A stretch of 64,000 bases of DNA, taken from Methanococcus voltae. Lineage in GTDB: Archaea; AGJL01; Methanococci; Methanococcales; Methanococcaceae. Positions 1-9,012 of this stretch are shown piece by piece. The stretch is taken from assembly GCF_017875395.1 (NCBI RefSeq), contig NZ_JAGGMO010000004.1:121991-185990 (forward strand). The letters run 5' to 3'. Under the pieces are notes generated by a model that was not told where the DNA came from, searched no databases, and saw only the letters and a list, made by a program, of their open reading frames with translations. Position numbers and translations under genes: made by a program. The number at the start of each line of letters is the position of its first letter. Within the stretch, counting starts at the first letter, position 1.

Positions 1-1
1 T

Positions 2-208
2 AATTATACTAAAAAAATAATTGCGCACCTAACTATTGGACGAATTAAAAATATTAACTACGATACTAAGAAATGGATATTGCAACTTGTTAAAAATAAT
101 AAATCTCTCGAATTTGGAAGCTGTAATATTAATAAAATTTCTTTGAAGAAAAGTACCTTAACGCCAAATGGGCCAATATATGAAACCATACATGAATACA
201 AAAAATAA
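2..208 (+). CDS. thpR: RNA 2',3'-cyclic phosphodiesterase (ThpR/LigT family), 3' end only
   Basis: An open frame enters from the left edge and gives 68 residues up to a TAA at 206-208. It matches the C-terminal half of the 2H phosphoesterase family. The second HxTx motif reads HLTIGRIK, and the usual tail, a serine/leucine-rich strand followed by LTPNGPIYETI, is present. Family members open or hydrolyse 2',3'-cyclic phosphate or 2'-5' linkages on RNA ends. The first HxTx motif and the start lie outside the window, so intactness cannot be judged. The call rests on the motif and tail pattern only. Confidence 0.72.
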   Translation, partial: NYTKKIIAHLTIGRIKNINYDTKKWILQLVKNNKSLEFGSCNINKISLKKSTLTPNGPIYETIHEYKK

Positions 209-374
209 GTAATAATTAACTAGTATTTGTTAACTATTGTTATTAATTACTAGTTATTGGTTGTTAATTATTTATTAATTATTATTAATATTATAATTAT
301 TAATTATTACGATTAATTATTACTATTATCATTGTATATCATGTATATTCAATTTTATTTAGTATTTGTGCGTA
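209..374. other. AT-rich convergent intergenic spacer
   Basis: Short spacer between the thpR end and the converging Lrp-type gene. It is made of repeated TTAATTATTA-like runs. No ORF or convincing structure was seen, and it probably holds the terminators of both genes. Confidence 0.5.
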
Positions 375-797
375 TTATTTTAATTGCTCGAGGATAATTG
401 CAGGGCATATTTTTTTAATACCCTTAATAGTGCCCAATTTATTAAATAAGATGTCTGATAGTTCTTTACCATCTTTTGCCCATATTTCTGTCATAATCAT
501 GTGATCGCCAGTTGAGGTATACACTTTTTTAATCTCCTCAAACTCGCATAAACTTTGTGCAACAGATAAAAAATCTTCAGGGTTTGTGTCAAAACCAGTT
601 AAAGCAACTACGCCGTATCCAAGTTTTGAGGTATTTATGTTGGTTGTATACCCCTTAATAACCCCTTCATCTTCCATCTTTTTTACTCGCTTTCTAACAG
701 AACTTTCGCTTGTTTTAAGCTTTTTTGCAATTTCGGTAAATGCCATTCTGCCATCATCCATAAGCATATTTAAAATATCCATATCTTTATTATCCAA
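375..797 (-). CDS. Lrp/AsnC-family transcriptional regulator
   Basis: This 140-residue protein has the two-part Lrp/AsnC layout. An N-terminal helix-turn-helix (about residues 5-50, with the typical [11 protein letters not shown] and [19 protein letters not shown] segments) is followed by a RAM-type ligand-binding and oligomerisation domain. Family members bind promoter DNA as dimers or octamers, often sensing amino acids. The open frame extends to 848, but I place the start at a TTG (797-795). It is preceded by GGTGAT with a 3-nt gap, the dominant pattern here, and gives the family-typical N-terminus [16 protein letters not shown] at 856-861 fits a start of transcription near 832. The target genes are unknown; the adjacent ABC pair is the nearest candidate. 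Confidence 0.85.
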   Translation of the reverse strand: MDNKDMDILNMLMDDGRMAFTEIAKKLKTSESSVRKRVKKMEDEGVIKGYTTNINTSKLGYGVVALTGFDTNPEDFLSVAQSLCEFEEIKKVYTSTGDHMIMTEIWAKDGKELSDILFNKLGTIKGIKKICPAIILEQLK

Positions 798-848
798 ATT
801 ATCACCCAAACCCTGTGGCATATAATTTTCTTGGTAAGATTGAAACAA

Positions 849-1274
849 TTATGCCTATATAGACATGTGTTGAACAATTTCTATAAAATAAGTAATAGTA
901 GTATTTAATACATCTCTATTAAACCCATAATTTTTACATAACTATATTACCAAATGTAGTATAAAATATTATGATTATTAGCCATCGACTATTAATCATT
1001 TTATAGATTATTAAAATATACCAAATAGTTATTACGATATTGTTTATAATTATCTATTCGCAATTACAAATATGGCATACTTTAAAAAAATATAATTATT
1101 AATGTTTAATATAATTATAAAAATTTAACTATTATTTATTACCCTTTATTATTTAAGTATTTAACGGGTCATTTATTTTTTTAGAATAAGTAATAAATTT
1201 TACAGAATATTTAATAATTATTGATAGTTGTAAATTAAATATTTAATAATATTTAGTAAATTTAAATATTTTAA
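849..1274. other. AT-rich intergenic region, no gene seen
   Basis: About 425 bases between two minus-strand genes. It holds the promoter of the Lrp-type gene at its left end and probably the terminator of the ABC ATPase at its right end. The 15-mer TGGCATACTTTAAAA at 1073-1087 recurs at 15594-15608 before tfrB. No ORF with a ribosome site was seen. Confidence 0.5.
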
Positions 1275-2033
1275 TTATTTGTAGGATTTTAAAACTTCTT
1301 CTTTTAAACTATCGTATATTCTTTTCTTATAATCTAAAAATTCAGAACTAATCCTACTCCTTGGTCTTTCAATATTTATATCGACAATCTCTTTAATTTT
1401 ACCGGGTCTTGCACTCATAATGACAACTTTGTCCGATAAGTAAATTGCTTCGTCTACGCTGTGAGTTATAAAAAGTATTGTTTTCTTATCTGTTTCCCAT
1501 ATTTTTAAGAGATGATTTTGTAACATGGATCTAGTTTGAGCATCTAATGCACCAAAAGGCTCATCCATAAGTACAATTTGGGGATCATTTGCAAGAGTTC
1601 TAGCTATTGCAACTCTTTGTTGCATTCCGCCACTCAATTCGTAAGGGTATGAATTCTCAAAATCTTCTAAACCAATCATTTGTATGTACTTTCTTGCAAT
1701 AGTTAATCTTTCTTCTTTTGGAATGTTTTTAACTTCAAGACCAAAAGTGATATTTTGTAGCACAGTTCGCCAAGGCATAAGTGTATATTGTTGAAATACC
1801 ATACCTCGTTCTGCATTTGTGCCTTCTACTTTGTTTCCATTGAATATTATTTCCCCGTCGGATATTGTTTCGAGTCCTGCAACCATTCTTAAAAGTGTTG
1901 ATTTTCCGCAACCACTAGGGCCTACAATTGATATAAATTCACTTTCACCGATTTCCAAGGAAACGTTATCTACTGCAAGTACTTCATTTTTACCCGTATA
2001 TCTCTTTGTAACGTTTTTAATTTGCAAAGTCAT
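1275..2033 (-). CDS. ABC transporter ATP-binding protein (SsuB/TauB/NrtD type)
   Basis: The 252-residue ATPase has a complete nucleotide-binding domain: Walker A GPSGCGKST (about residues 38-46), Q-loop VFQQY, signature LSGGMQQR, Walker B IVLMDEPFG and the H-loop ITHSVDEA. Sequence and length fit the nitrate/sulfonate/taurine class of importer ATPases, which energises uptake with the permease encoded upstream at 2199-2960. The open frame reaches a GTG at 2042. I prefer the ATG at 2033 because GGGTG sits 6 nt before it. The substrate cannot be read from the ATPase, and no binding-protein gene is present nearby. Confidence 0.9.
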   Translation of the reverse strand: MTLQIKNVTKRYTGKNEVLAVDNVSLEIGESEFISIVGPSGCGKSTLLRMVAGLETISDGEIIFNGNKVEGTNAERGMVFQQYTLMPWRTVLQNITFGLEVKNIPKEERLTIARKYIQMIGLEDFENSYPYELSGGMQQRVAIARTLANDPQIVLMDEPFGALDAQTRSMLQNHLLKIWETDKKTILFITHSVDEAIYLSDKVVIMSARPGKIKEIVDINIERPRSRISSEFLDYKKRIYDSLKEEVLKSYK

Positions 2034-2198
2034 GAAGTACACCCATTTATTAATTTTCGGTTAATTTGTATATTATTTGTTTTAATTATCTATTTTATAA
2101 TTGCATTAGTTAGATTAATTATCTTAATTATTTTAATTATCTTATCTATTGTAATTATCTTATTTTTTTATTTTTCTATTATTTTTCTATTAGTTATC
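2034..2198. other. Low-complexity spacer inside the ABC operon
   Basis: A 165-base stretch of A/T with repeated TTAATTATCTTA-like units separates permease and ATPase. Forward frames give only Ile/Leu/Val-rich nonsense. The spacer is long for two subunits of one transporter. Confidence 0.5.
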
Positions 2199-2960
2199 TT
2201 ATTTAACCATGGATTTCCATTTAAATTTCTTATCTTCTATATATCTTAATCCACGGTCTAAAACTATACCTATAATACCAATAACTATCATAGCGGCCAC
2301 AATAATATCCATTCTACTTAATGAGTATGCGTACATGATTAAATAGCCCAATCCGGAATCGCTCCCGGGCAACATCTCTGCTGCAACCACACACATCCAT
2401 GCAATACCTGCTCCGACTCTTAAACCTGTTAATATGCTCGGAGAAGCTGCTGGTATGATTACCTTTTTCAAAACGTTAGCTCCTGTACAACCTAACGTTT
2501 TTGAAGCCTCTATCAAAATTTTTGGGACTTCTTTTACACCTGCGACGGTATTTATCAATATAGGGAAAAATGCACCTATGAATATGATAAAAATTATTGA
2601 AACACCGCCTACACCAAACCAAGCTAAGGTTAAAGGAACCCACGCTAATGGTGGTATTGGTCTTAAAAGTTCTATAAACGTATCAAAAATGTCATTTATG
2701 GGCTTGTAATATCCCATCATAATACCCATAGGGACTGCAACTGCAAAAGCTACCAAAAATCCGGTTAAAACTCTTGTAATGCTTATAATTGAGTTATCGA
2801 TAATTGTACCAGTACCTAACAGAGTCATTGTAGGGTTTAACAATACTGCAATTATTGCTTCCAATCTGGGAATTACAGTTGGTCTTCCCACATAAATTGC
2901 AAAAACCTCCCAAGCAACGACTATTAATGCAGGCAATAGTATACCTTTTAAATTCTTCAC
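2199..2960 (-). CDS. ABC transporter permease (SsuC/TauC/NrtB type)
   Basis: A 253-residue integral membrane protein with about six hydrophobic segments. The binding-protein-dependent permease loop is EASKTLGCTGANVLKKVIIP (about residues 155-175), the EAA motif that docks on the ATPase. It pairs with the ATPase just downstream, together forming a two-gene importer of the nitrate/sulfonate/taurine class. The frame opens at a GTG at 2969 that is part of the ribosome site AGGTG. The GTG at 2960 (N-terminus KNLKGILLPALIV) has better spacing and is used here. No substrate-binding protein is encoded in the neighbourhood, so the transported compound is unknown. Confidence 0.87.
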   Translation of the reverse strand: MKNLKGILLPALIVVAWEVFAIYVGRPTVIPRLEAIIAVLLNPTMTLLGTGTIIDNSIISITRVLTGFLVAFAVAVPMGIMMGYYKPINDIFDTFIELLRPIPPLAWVPLTLAWFGVGGVSIIFIIFIGAFFPILINTVAGVKEVPKILIEASKTLGCTGANVLKKVIIPAASPSILTGLRVGAGIAWMCVVAAEMLPGSDSGLGYLIMYAYSLSRMDIIVAAMIVIGIIGIVLDRGLRYIEDKKFKWKSMVK

Positions 2961-3438
2961 GAATGACACCTATTTATTATTAAAATTAAATTAAACTAAA
3001 TTAAATACGATATTAGAATATAATATATGTTTAATTGAATTAAAACTAAATTTAAATGTATTTTAAATAATATAATATGGAATATAGTATATAAAGATTA
3101 GACATTAATGGAAAATTTTTGAGATAATTAGTGCGTATACGAAAAATAATAATATAATAATAGACTATAAGAAACATACTAAAAAGAGTAATAAAAAACT
3201 TCTTAAGATATATAAATTAGTAATATTTGCCAATATTCAATAATATTTAGTATACGACAGAATATTTTAAAAATAAATCCTGTTCCCCTGTAAATTACAA
3301 ATTAGCTTGTAAATTAGTTGAATGAATGTAATCATATATTCGAATATCTAATACAATGAATATATACTTAAAGAATTAATTTTAAAATAATATCTATGGT
3401 TAGAAAACCATGAACTCAAAAATAATAAAGGGGAGAAA
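2961..3438. other. Divergent promoter region between ABC operon and PLAT genes
   Basis: About 480 AT-rich bases between the divergent permease and first PLAT gene. A TATATA at 3361-3366 is the likely TATA box of the PLAT gene. No ORF was found. Confidence 0.5.
3396..3411 (+). promoter_or_regulatory. Inverted repeat near PLAT transcription start
   Basis: ATGGTT and AACCAT form a perfect 6-bp inverted repeat with a 4-nt spacer, about 30 bp downstream of TATATA and 27 bp before the ATG. The position fits an operator over the transcription start or a short 5' leader hairpin. The role is inferred. Confidence 0.35.
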
Positions 3439-4287
3439 ATGGGTGTAAAATATAAAATAAACATAAAAACAGAAGATAGAAGATATGCTGGCACTGATTC
3501 AAATGTGTTCTTAAAATTATATGGGGAAAGAGGAATTAGTGAAACCTACAGGTTAAATAAATATATTAAAGGAAACGCTTTTAAAAGAAACGCGACAGAC
3601 CACGTTGAATTAGATGTTGGACAAGATATTGGGGATATATATAAAATAAAATTATCTACCGACGGTAGATTTGCAGGTTCTGGCTGGTTACCTGACTTTA
3701 TAACAGTTATAAACGATGGTTCCGATAGGCAAGAAACTAAATTCTTCGTTAATCAATGGCTTGATGGTAACGAAGTTGAGAGAAATGCGGTAAATTACAA
3801 TAGTGCTTCAGTTGACCCTATTGAACAAAATTCGATATCCGTGGCGGGAGAAACTAAAATATTTGACAATAGGCAAGGTAACGAACCTATAGACTATAGC
3901 TTTAGATTTTTAAGTAAGTTTACGACTGAAATAGATTTTTTAGAAAAAACAGCTTCGACTATTTCGACAGGTACTGAAATAAAGGGTTCATTTTTAGATT
4001 ACTTTGAAATGTGCGTAAAATTAGAAGCTACTGGGGCGGTTGAAAATCAGATTGCGAAAAAAATAGGCACTGAAGAGTTGATTGAAGAAAGCGTAGCTAT
4101 GACAATCCCTGCAAAGGAAATGATTGAATTAACGCCTTATTGGGTAACAAACTATTATAGGGACATGGTTAGTATGGGCGATAGCTCTATAGAACTACTT
4201 GTACCTTATCAAAAGGAATTTGGCGGTTATAAGATAATTAGGATAGATGCTCAAAACAACCAAAATGTTATGGTAAATAAAAGGTAA
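3439..4287 (+). CDS. PLAT/LH2-domain protein with unassigned C-terminal domain (paralogue 1)
   Basis: A 282-residue soluble protein. Residues 4-120 look like a PLAT/LH2 beta-sandwich: the AGTDSNVFLKLYG strand, DIGDIYKIKLSTD, GWLPDFITV and a final WL segment are all characteristic. PLAT domains usually bind membranes or proteins and are best known from lipoxygenases and polycystins. Residues 135-282 form a second domain shared with the next gene (KIGxEE, LTPYWxTxYxR, VPYxxExxGYK) that I do not recognise. Alternating polar and hydrophobic strands loosely recall aerolysin-type beta-pore domains, which is only a guess. No signal peptide or membrane segment is seen. The start follows GGGGAG. Function unknown. 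Confidence 0.75.
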   Translation: MGVKYKINIKTEDRRYAGTDSNVFLKLYGERGISETYRLNKYIKGNAFKRNATDHVELDVGQDIGDIYKIKLSTDGRFAGSGWLPDFITVINDGSDRQETKFFVNQWLDGNEVERNAVNYNSASVDPIEQNSISVAGETKIFDNRQGNEPIDYSFRFLSKFTTEIDFLEKTASTISTGTEIKGSFLDYFEMCVKLEATGAVENQIAKKIGTEELIEESVAMTIPAKEMIELTPYWVTNYYRDMVSMGDSSIELLVPYQKEFGGYKIIRIDAQNNQNVMVNKR

Positions 4288-4524
4288 AAAATAAAAATAA
4301 AAAAATAATTTAAAAATAATTTAAAAATATTTTTAAATCTATATTTTTCATACACCTCTATTATATGTTAATTATTTTAATAGATCATACAAAATTATCG
4401 GCAAATACACAAATTACTCGTTAATGTACCATATTTATCAATTTAAATCCAATTTAACAAAATAAAAATAAAAATAAAAAAATAATTGAAAATTGAAAAA
4501 GTTAAATTGAAAAATGGTGAAAAT

Positions 4525-5394
4525 ATGCCGGAAGATGAACATAAAAGATATATTGTCCAAATAAAGACTCAAGACCGTAAATATGCAGGTACTGATTCGA
4601 ATGTTTTTTTAAAACTATATGGTGACGTTGGAGTAAGTAAAAAATACATATTAAATGAATATTTAGCGGGTAATCCTTTTAAAGAAGGTTCCCTAGTTCA
4701 ATTGGAATTGAATAACGGTAAGGATATTGGAGATATTTACAAAATAAAATTATCCACAGATGCGACAGTTGGAAATTCAGGATGGTTGCCAGAGTACGTC
4801 ACTGTTAAGAATAAACATGGAAACAGTGCGGAAAATAAATTTTATATCAATGAGTGGTTAAATGGAAAAGAAATAGAAAGAAACTCGATAAATTACAAAA
4901 CACTACAAATTCAAATTACGGATGAGCAGTCTTTTTTAATTCCTGGTCAATCTAAAACTATAGACAATAGGGATGGTAGCCAGTATAACCATCAAGAAAT
5001 TGTTTTTACAAACAAATTCGTATACAATATTGACTATATAGGCAATGAGGTGTCCGGGATAGTCGATACTGAAGAGGATAGATTCAAAAATTTTGAATGG
5101 TTCAAACATAGGTTAGAAACTGAAGGTAAGGGTGCTTTGGAAAATCAAATGGGGAAAAAACTGGGATTTGAAGAAACTTTGTACAAAGAAGCGGATTTTT
5201 CACATCGTGAATATCAATATGAATTGTATGAATTAACCCCCTATTGGGAAACTAAGTACCATAGACAGCTTATTGAGATGGGTAGTTGTTCATTGAAAGC
5301 ATTTGTACCATACTCTTGCGAATATTGGGGTTATAAGTTAACAATAACCGATAAAGAAAATAATCAAAAAGTTGAATGGCATAAAAAACCATAA
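4525..5394 (+). CDS. PLAT/LH2-domain protein with unassigned C-terminal domain (paralogue 2)
   Basis: A 289-residue paralogue of the preceding gene, with the same two-part plan: a PLAT/LH2 domain at about residues 6-125 (AGTDSNVFLKLYGDVG, DIGDIYKIKLSTD, GWLPEYVTV, FYINEWLNG) and the shared C-terminal domain (SKTIDNRDG, ALENQMGKKLGFEE, LTPYWETKYHR). The frame opens at TTG 4486, but a perfect GGTGAAAAT lies directly before ATG 4525, which is taken as the start. The two genes lie 237 bases apart in the same direction and probably arose by duplication. There is no signal peptide. The partner and role are unknown. Confidence 0.75.
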   Translation: MPEDEHKRYIVQIKTQDRKYAGTDSNVFLKLYGDVGVSKKYILNEYLAGNPFKEGSLVQLELNNGKDIGDIYKIKLSTDATVGNSGWLPEYVTVKNKHGNSAENKFYINEWLNGKEIERNSINYKTLQIQITDEQSFLIPGQSKTIDNRDGSQYNHQEIVFTNKFVYNIDYIGNEVSGIVDTEEDRFKNFEWFKHRLETEGKGALENQMGKKLGFEETLYKEADFSHREYQYELYELTPYWETKYHRQLIEMGSCSLKAFVPYSCEYWGYKLTITDKENNQKVEWHKKP

Positions 5395-5564
5395 TCTCGG
5401 GATTAAAATAAAAAATAAGAATAATAAGAATAATAATATTAAAAGTAAAAAATAAAAAAGTAAGAATATAAAAAAGTAAGATATAAAATAATTTAAAAAT
5501 ACTTTTAAATCACATATCTTCTTTTAATTTTCTTTTTTAAATTAATAATTTTAAAATTAATCTT

Positions 5565-6485
5565 TTAAAAGTTATAAAAGATTGTACCTTTTAATAATAC
5601 ATTTGCACCGACGTGTACGTTGTTATATTCTGCAATAGGCTCACATTTTGCTTTGAATATATAGTATATTGGTTTTGAACTACTATTTTCATTTTTTAAT
5701 AGCTCATATTCGGTTAAACTCTCGTAGTTACCCATACCTTTTGAAATAACAATGTCAGCGGTTTTAAATTCATTTCTAAACTCTTCGGAAGATTCTTCAA
5801 ACCTTGTACCAATTACGTCTGTACCGCTGGTTATAACTTTTGTTATGTCAGTAATACCTGCTTCTATGGCATCTTCCATTGTAGCATCGTTTAAAATTGG
5901 TTTACCTTTTACTGCAACTGTCACATCTGCATAATTCATCAATTCTTCAACTAATGGTCTATCAAATACTATTTCGCCGGCATTGTCACAGATATATATT
6001 ATTTTTGACTTTTCATTGCTTTTTTTGTTTTTTAAATCCTCTAAAAGTTCCTTTGAATAGTCAATATCTAAAATTCCTTCTATTGTTTGCTCAACCTTAT
6101 GTTCGATATTATCTTTAGTCCCATAAGGTCCGAAATCAATTACATTTCCCGCAATTGCTAATTTTGCCTTATTTTGTAACCGTTTTAATTCGTCCCCTTC
6201 GTTTACTTCATCGAGAATGGTTTTTGTGAGGTATTGCTTTGCATATACGTTTGCATTTCTCTTTAATTTCTCGTAAGGGTCTTTGGAATTGCTGATGTCT
6301 TTTATATGTCTGTGTACATGGGTACCCATCCACGCAGGGACAGCTTCAGCACCATAAACATCGGTTATTTTCTGCATGGTGGATTTTATTAACTCGAATT
6401 TCTTGGCGTCGTCGTCCGTTATTTCGTTTATTGCGTCAACTATTTGTCTACTTATACATATTGAGCATGATGGTTTTATTTTCAA
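5565..6485 (-). CDS. DUF89 family metal-dependent phosphatase (damage-control type)
   Basis: A 306-residue protein with the DUF89/ARMT1 signature set: an N-terminal CSICISRQ, GNVIDFGPYG (about 110-120), DNAGEIVFDRPL (about 165-177), KGKPILNDAT and SKGMGNYESL near the C-terminus. The Asp/Asn residues of the DNAGE and KGMGN motifs bind the catalytic metal in characterised relatives, which remove phosphate from damaged or excess phosphometabolites. The substrate here is unknown. It starts at TTG behind GGTGAT with a 3-nt gap. It lies next to rpiA, a sugar-phosphate enzyme, but with a separate spacer, so a link is speculative. Confidence 0.85.
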   Translation of the reverse strand: MKIKPSCSICISRQIVDAINEITDDDAKKFELIKSTMQKITDVYGAEAVPAWMGTHVHRHIKDISNSKDPYEKLKRNANVYAKQYLTKTILDEVNEGDELKRLQNKAKLAIAGNVIDFGPYGTKDNIEHKVEQTIEGILDIDYSKELLEDLKNKKSNEKSKIIYICDNAGEIVFDRPLVEELMNYADVTVAVKGKPILNDATMEDAIEAGITDITKVITSGTDVIGTRFEESSEEFRNEFKTADIVISKGMGNYESLTEYELLKNENSSSKPIYYIFKAKCEPIAEYNNVHVGANVLLKGTIFYNF

Positions 6486-6772
6486 AATATCACCTTTATT
6501 AATATCAATTTATATTAAATTATATTAAATTATATTAAATTTTAAATAATTCGCTAATTTGGATAAACCCCATTTGTGGTAATATATTATTAGCTAAAAA
6601 GATATAATCAATATAATAGTATAAGTGATTTATTATAAAAAAATAAGTTGGAAATTAAAATTTAAAAATAAAATAAAGTAAAAATAAAGTAAAATATAAT
6701 ATAATATAATATTAATATAAAAAATAAAAAAAATTATTCATATTTTATTTAATTAATTAGGTAATTAGTTAA

Positions 6773-7480
6773 TTATTTCTTTAAAACTTTTACTTTTTTA
6801 GTGCTGTTACCTACGAGTACTTTGTCACATTTTGAGAAAATACCGTTTTCCACAACTCCCACGATGTTGTTTAACTCTTTTTCCTTTACAGCTGCTTCAT
6901 CTATTTTTGTAAATACATCGATAATCATGTTTCCATTGTCTGTGATAACTGGACCCATTTTACCGCCTGAAACTCTAATTGAAGGAGCGGTGTTCATTTC
7001 TAATAATGTGTTTAAAACTGTTGAGTATGCGAAAGGTAATACTTCTAAAGGTACCGGTGTATTTTCACCTAATGAAGGCACTACTTTACTTTCGTCAACT
7101 AAAACTACAAATTCTTTAGCGGAATAATCGATAACTTTTTCCATTGTATGGCAACCGCCACCGCCTTTTATGAGTGCTAAGGTTCCTTCTTCTACTTCAT
7201 CTGCACCATCTACTGCAAGATCGATTTGACCTGCTTGGTCGAGTGAAACTAATGGTATTCCACATTGACTTGCTAACATTTTAGCGTCAAAGGATGTAGG
7301 TACCCCGTAAATGTATAACTCTTCTTCCACTATTCTTTTTCCTAATTCTTTAATAAACATGTTTGCGGTTGAACCGGAACCTAAACCGATAACCATTTCA
7401 TCTTTAACTAATTTAGACGCTTCTTGTGCTACTTTTAATTTTAAATCATCCTGTGTTTCTGCGGATTTTTTCTTAGCCAT
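6773..7480 (-). CDS. rpiA: Ribose-5-phosphate isomerase A
   Basis: A 235-residue enzyme that interconverts ribose 5-phosphate and ribulose 5-phosphate, supplying pentoses for nucleotides where methanogens lack a full oxidative pentose phosphate route. Family motifs are intact: the phosphate-binding GLGSGSTAN, DGADEV, the KGGGGCHTMEK loop with the catalytic lysine, and VDESK. The open frame begins at a GTG (7489) that belongs to the ribosome site GGTGA. The ATG at 7480 is used. Length is normal for the family. Confidence 0.95.
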   Translation of the reverse strand: MAKKKSAETQDDLKLKVAQEASKLVKDEMVIGLGSGSTANMFIKELGKRIVEEELYIYGVPTSFDAKMLASQCGIPLVSLDQAGQIDLAVDGADEVEEGTLALIKGGGGCHTMEKVIDYSAKEFVVLVDESKVVPSLGENTPVPLEVLPFAYSTVLNTLLEMNTAPSIRVSGGKMGPVITDNGNMIIDVFTKIDEAAVKEKELNNIVGVVENGIFSKCDKVLVGNSTKKVKVLKK

Positions 7481-7743
7481 TTTTTTCACCGTATTGGAAC
7501 CAAATAATAAGTTTTAATAAATTTAATAATTTAATAAGTTTAATAAACATAAATATTAATTAAATAATTTTAATAGGTTTGATAATTTTTAATAAATATT
7601 TAAAAACAAGATAATCAACTAAACAATAAAAATTAAATTAAATAGTAATTGGTATATTGCTAATTAATTCATAATTGGAAAATTATTAGAAAGTTATATT
7701 GTTTAATTGTTTATTCATTTACGTATTTATTCTAATTATTTAC

Positions 7744-8205
7744 TTATTCTACTTCTTCTAATAATTTTATTGTAAATACTAATGTTTCTCCTGCTAATTC
7801 AGGGTTGAAATCAATAACAACTTCTTCTTCTGTAACTTCCGCGATAATTGCTGGCGGGTACATTTCTCCCAACATGATGCACATACCTTCTTCAGGTTCA
7901 AATTCTGCATTTTCAAACAAATTTCTTGGGATTTTTTCAACTAATTCGTCATTTCTTTGACCGTAAGCTTTTTCAGGTGGTAATGTAACTGTGATTTCTT
8001 CACCAACACTGAGGTCTAATACTGCTTCTTCAAAGCCTTGTATCATTTGTCCTTCGCCTACTACAAATTCTAAAGGTTCGTAAGGTCTGTTTTCGTCGTA
8101 TAAACCTTCTTCTTTTGCTACTGCTTCAATAGAGGTGTCAAATATCCCTCCATCTTCAAATCTACCGATGTAGTCTACTTTTATTCTACTTCCTTTTGAA
8201 ACCAT
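7744..8205 (-). CDS. FKBP-type peptidyl-prolyl isomerase (short archaeal/SlyD-like)
   Basis: A 153-residue protein that begins with the FKBP strand [20 protein letters not shown] and has the [18 protein letters not shown] active-site region. An inserted flap domain follows (KAYGQRN to about residue 130) before the FKBP fold closes. This is the layout of short archaeal FKBPs and SlyD, cytosolic prolyl isomerases with chaperone activity. No His-rich metal tail is present. An in-frame ATG at 8217 exists, but the ATG at 8205 is better placed behind TGTGAT. Confidence 0.92.
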   Translation of the reverse strand: MVSKGSRIKVDYIGRFEDGGIFDTSIEAVAKEEGLYDENRPYEPLEFVVGEGQMIQGFEEAVLDLSVGEEITVTLPPEKAYGQRNDELVEKIPRNLFENAEFEPEEGMCIMLGEMYPPAIIAEVTEEEVVIDFNPELAGETLVFTIKLLEEVE

Positions 8206-9012
8206 TTTATCACACATCTCTCGTGTTATGTTTAAATTATGTATTTGTACATATCTTAAATATTCGTATGATAGTAACTAGTGATTATTATAAAATTATG
8301 AAATAATAAGTCTAAATTTTTAGAAATATTTTTGAATATTTTTGAATATTTTTGAATACTTTCGAATATTTTTAAAATATTTTAGTACATTATTGTACTT
8401 TTTTTAGTACATTTCCATTTTATTTTAAAACATTATTTTAACATTATTTTAAAATAAGTTCACCATAATAAATTCATACACGCTAATTATTTTTATATCT
8501 ATTGATAAAAAAATTTATAGCTACATTTTGATATACATATTGAAGTTATAAACATATATCCGCATCATTATATTATATATATTTTATTATTTATCAAGAA
8601 CCTGGGTAAACTCCGTAATTAATATCACTTAACAAAATACCGATTTATGAGCGGTTAATCGTAAAGCTATTAATTATCAAATATATGTTTTATTTTATTT
8701 TTTAGTTAGCTATTATTTAGCTATTATTTAGTATTTATTTTATATAGCAAAGTTTTTAAAACAATTTTTTTAAATCAAATCAAAACATATAAAAATTAAA
8801 AGAGATTAAACTTTAAAGGAGTAATCTTTACAGATTATTTCTTCGTAAAAAAATCTTTATTATTTAATTTGAATATAATTGTCATAATATAATACAATAT
8901 AATAGACATATACTATAGAAAACTATAGAAATATACTACAAACTATCAAATATATATTGTAACATAAACGATGTAACAATAAAACAAAACTAATATCGAC
9001 TAAGGTGAAAAA
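8206..9012. other. Long AT-rich divergent intergenic region upstream of mch
   Basis: About 800 bases without a convincing ORF. It contains a run of TTTTTGAATA-like repeats (about 8326-8380), a weak hairpin (AGATTA/TAATCT near 8803-8828) and a likely mch TATA box, AATATATATT, near 8948-8957. Promoters for both the FKBP gene and mch must lie here. No recognised riboswitch or RNA gene was found. Confidence 0.5.

Noticed and set aside
2022..2249. Hydrophobic Ile/Leu-rich plus-strand ORF resembling a membrane peptide
   Set aside because: The composition arises from low-complexity TTAATTATC repeats in the ABC spacer, and there is no ribosome site or family likeness.
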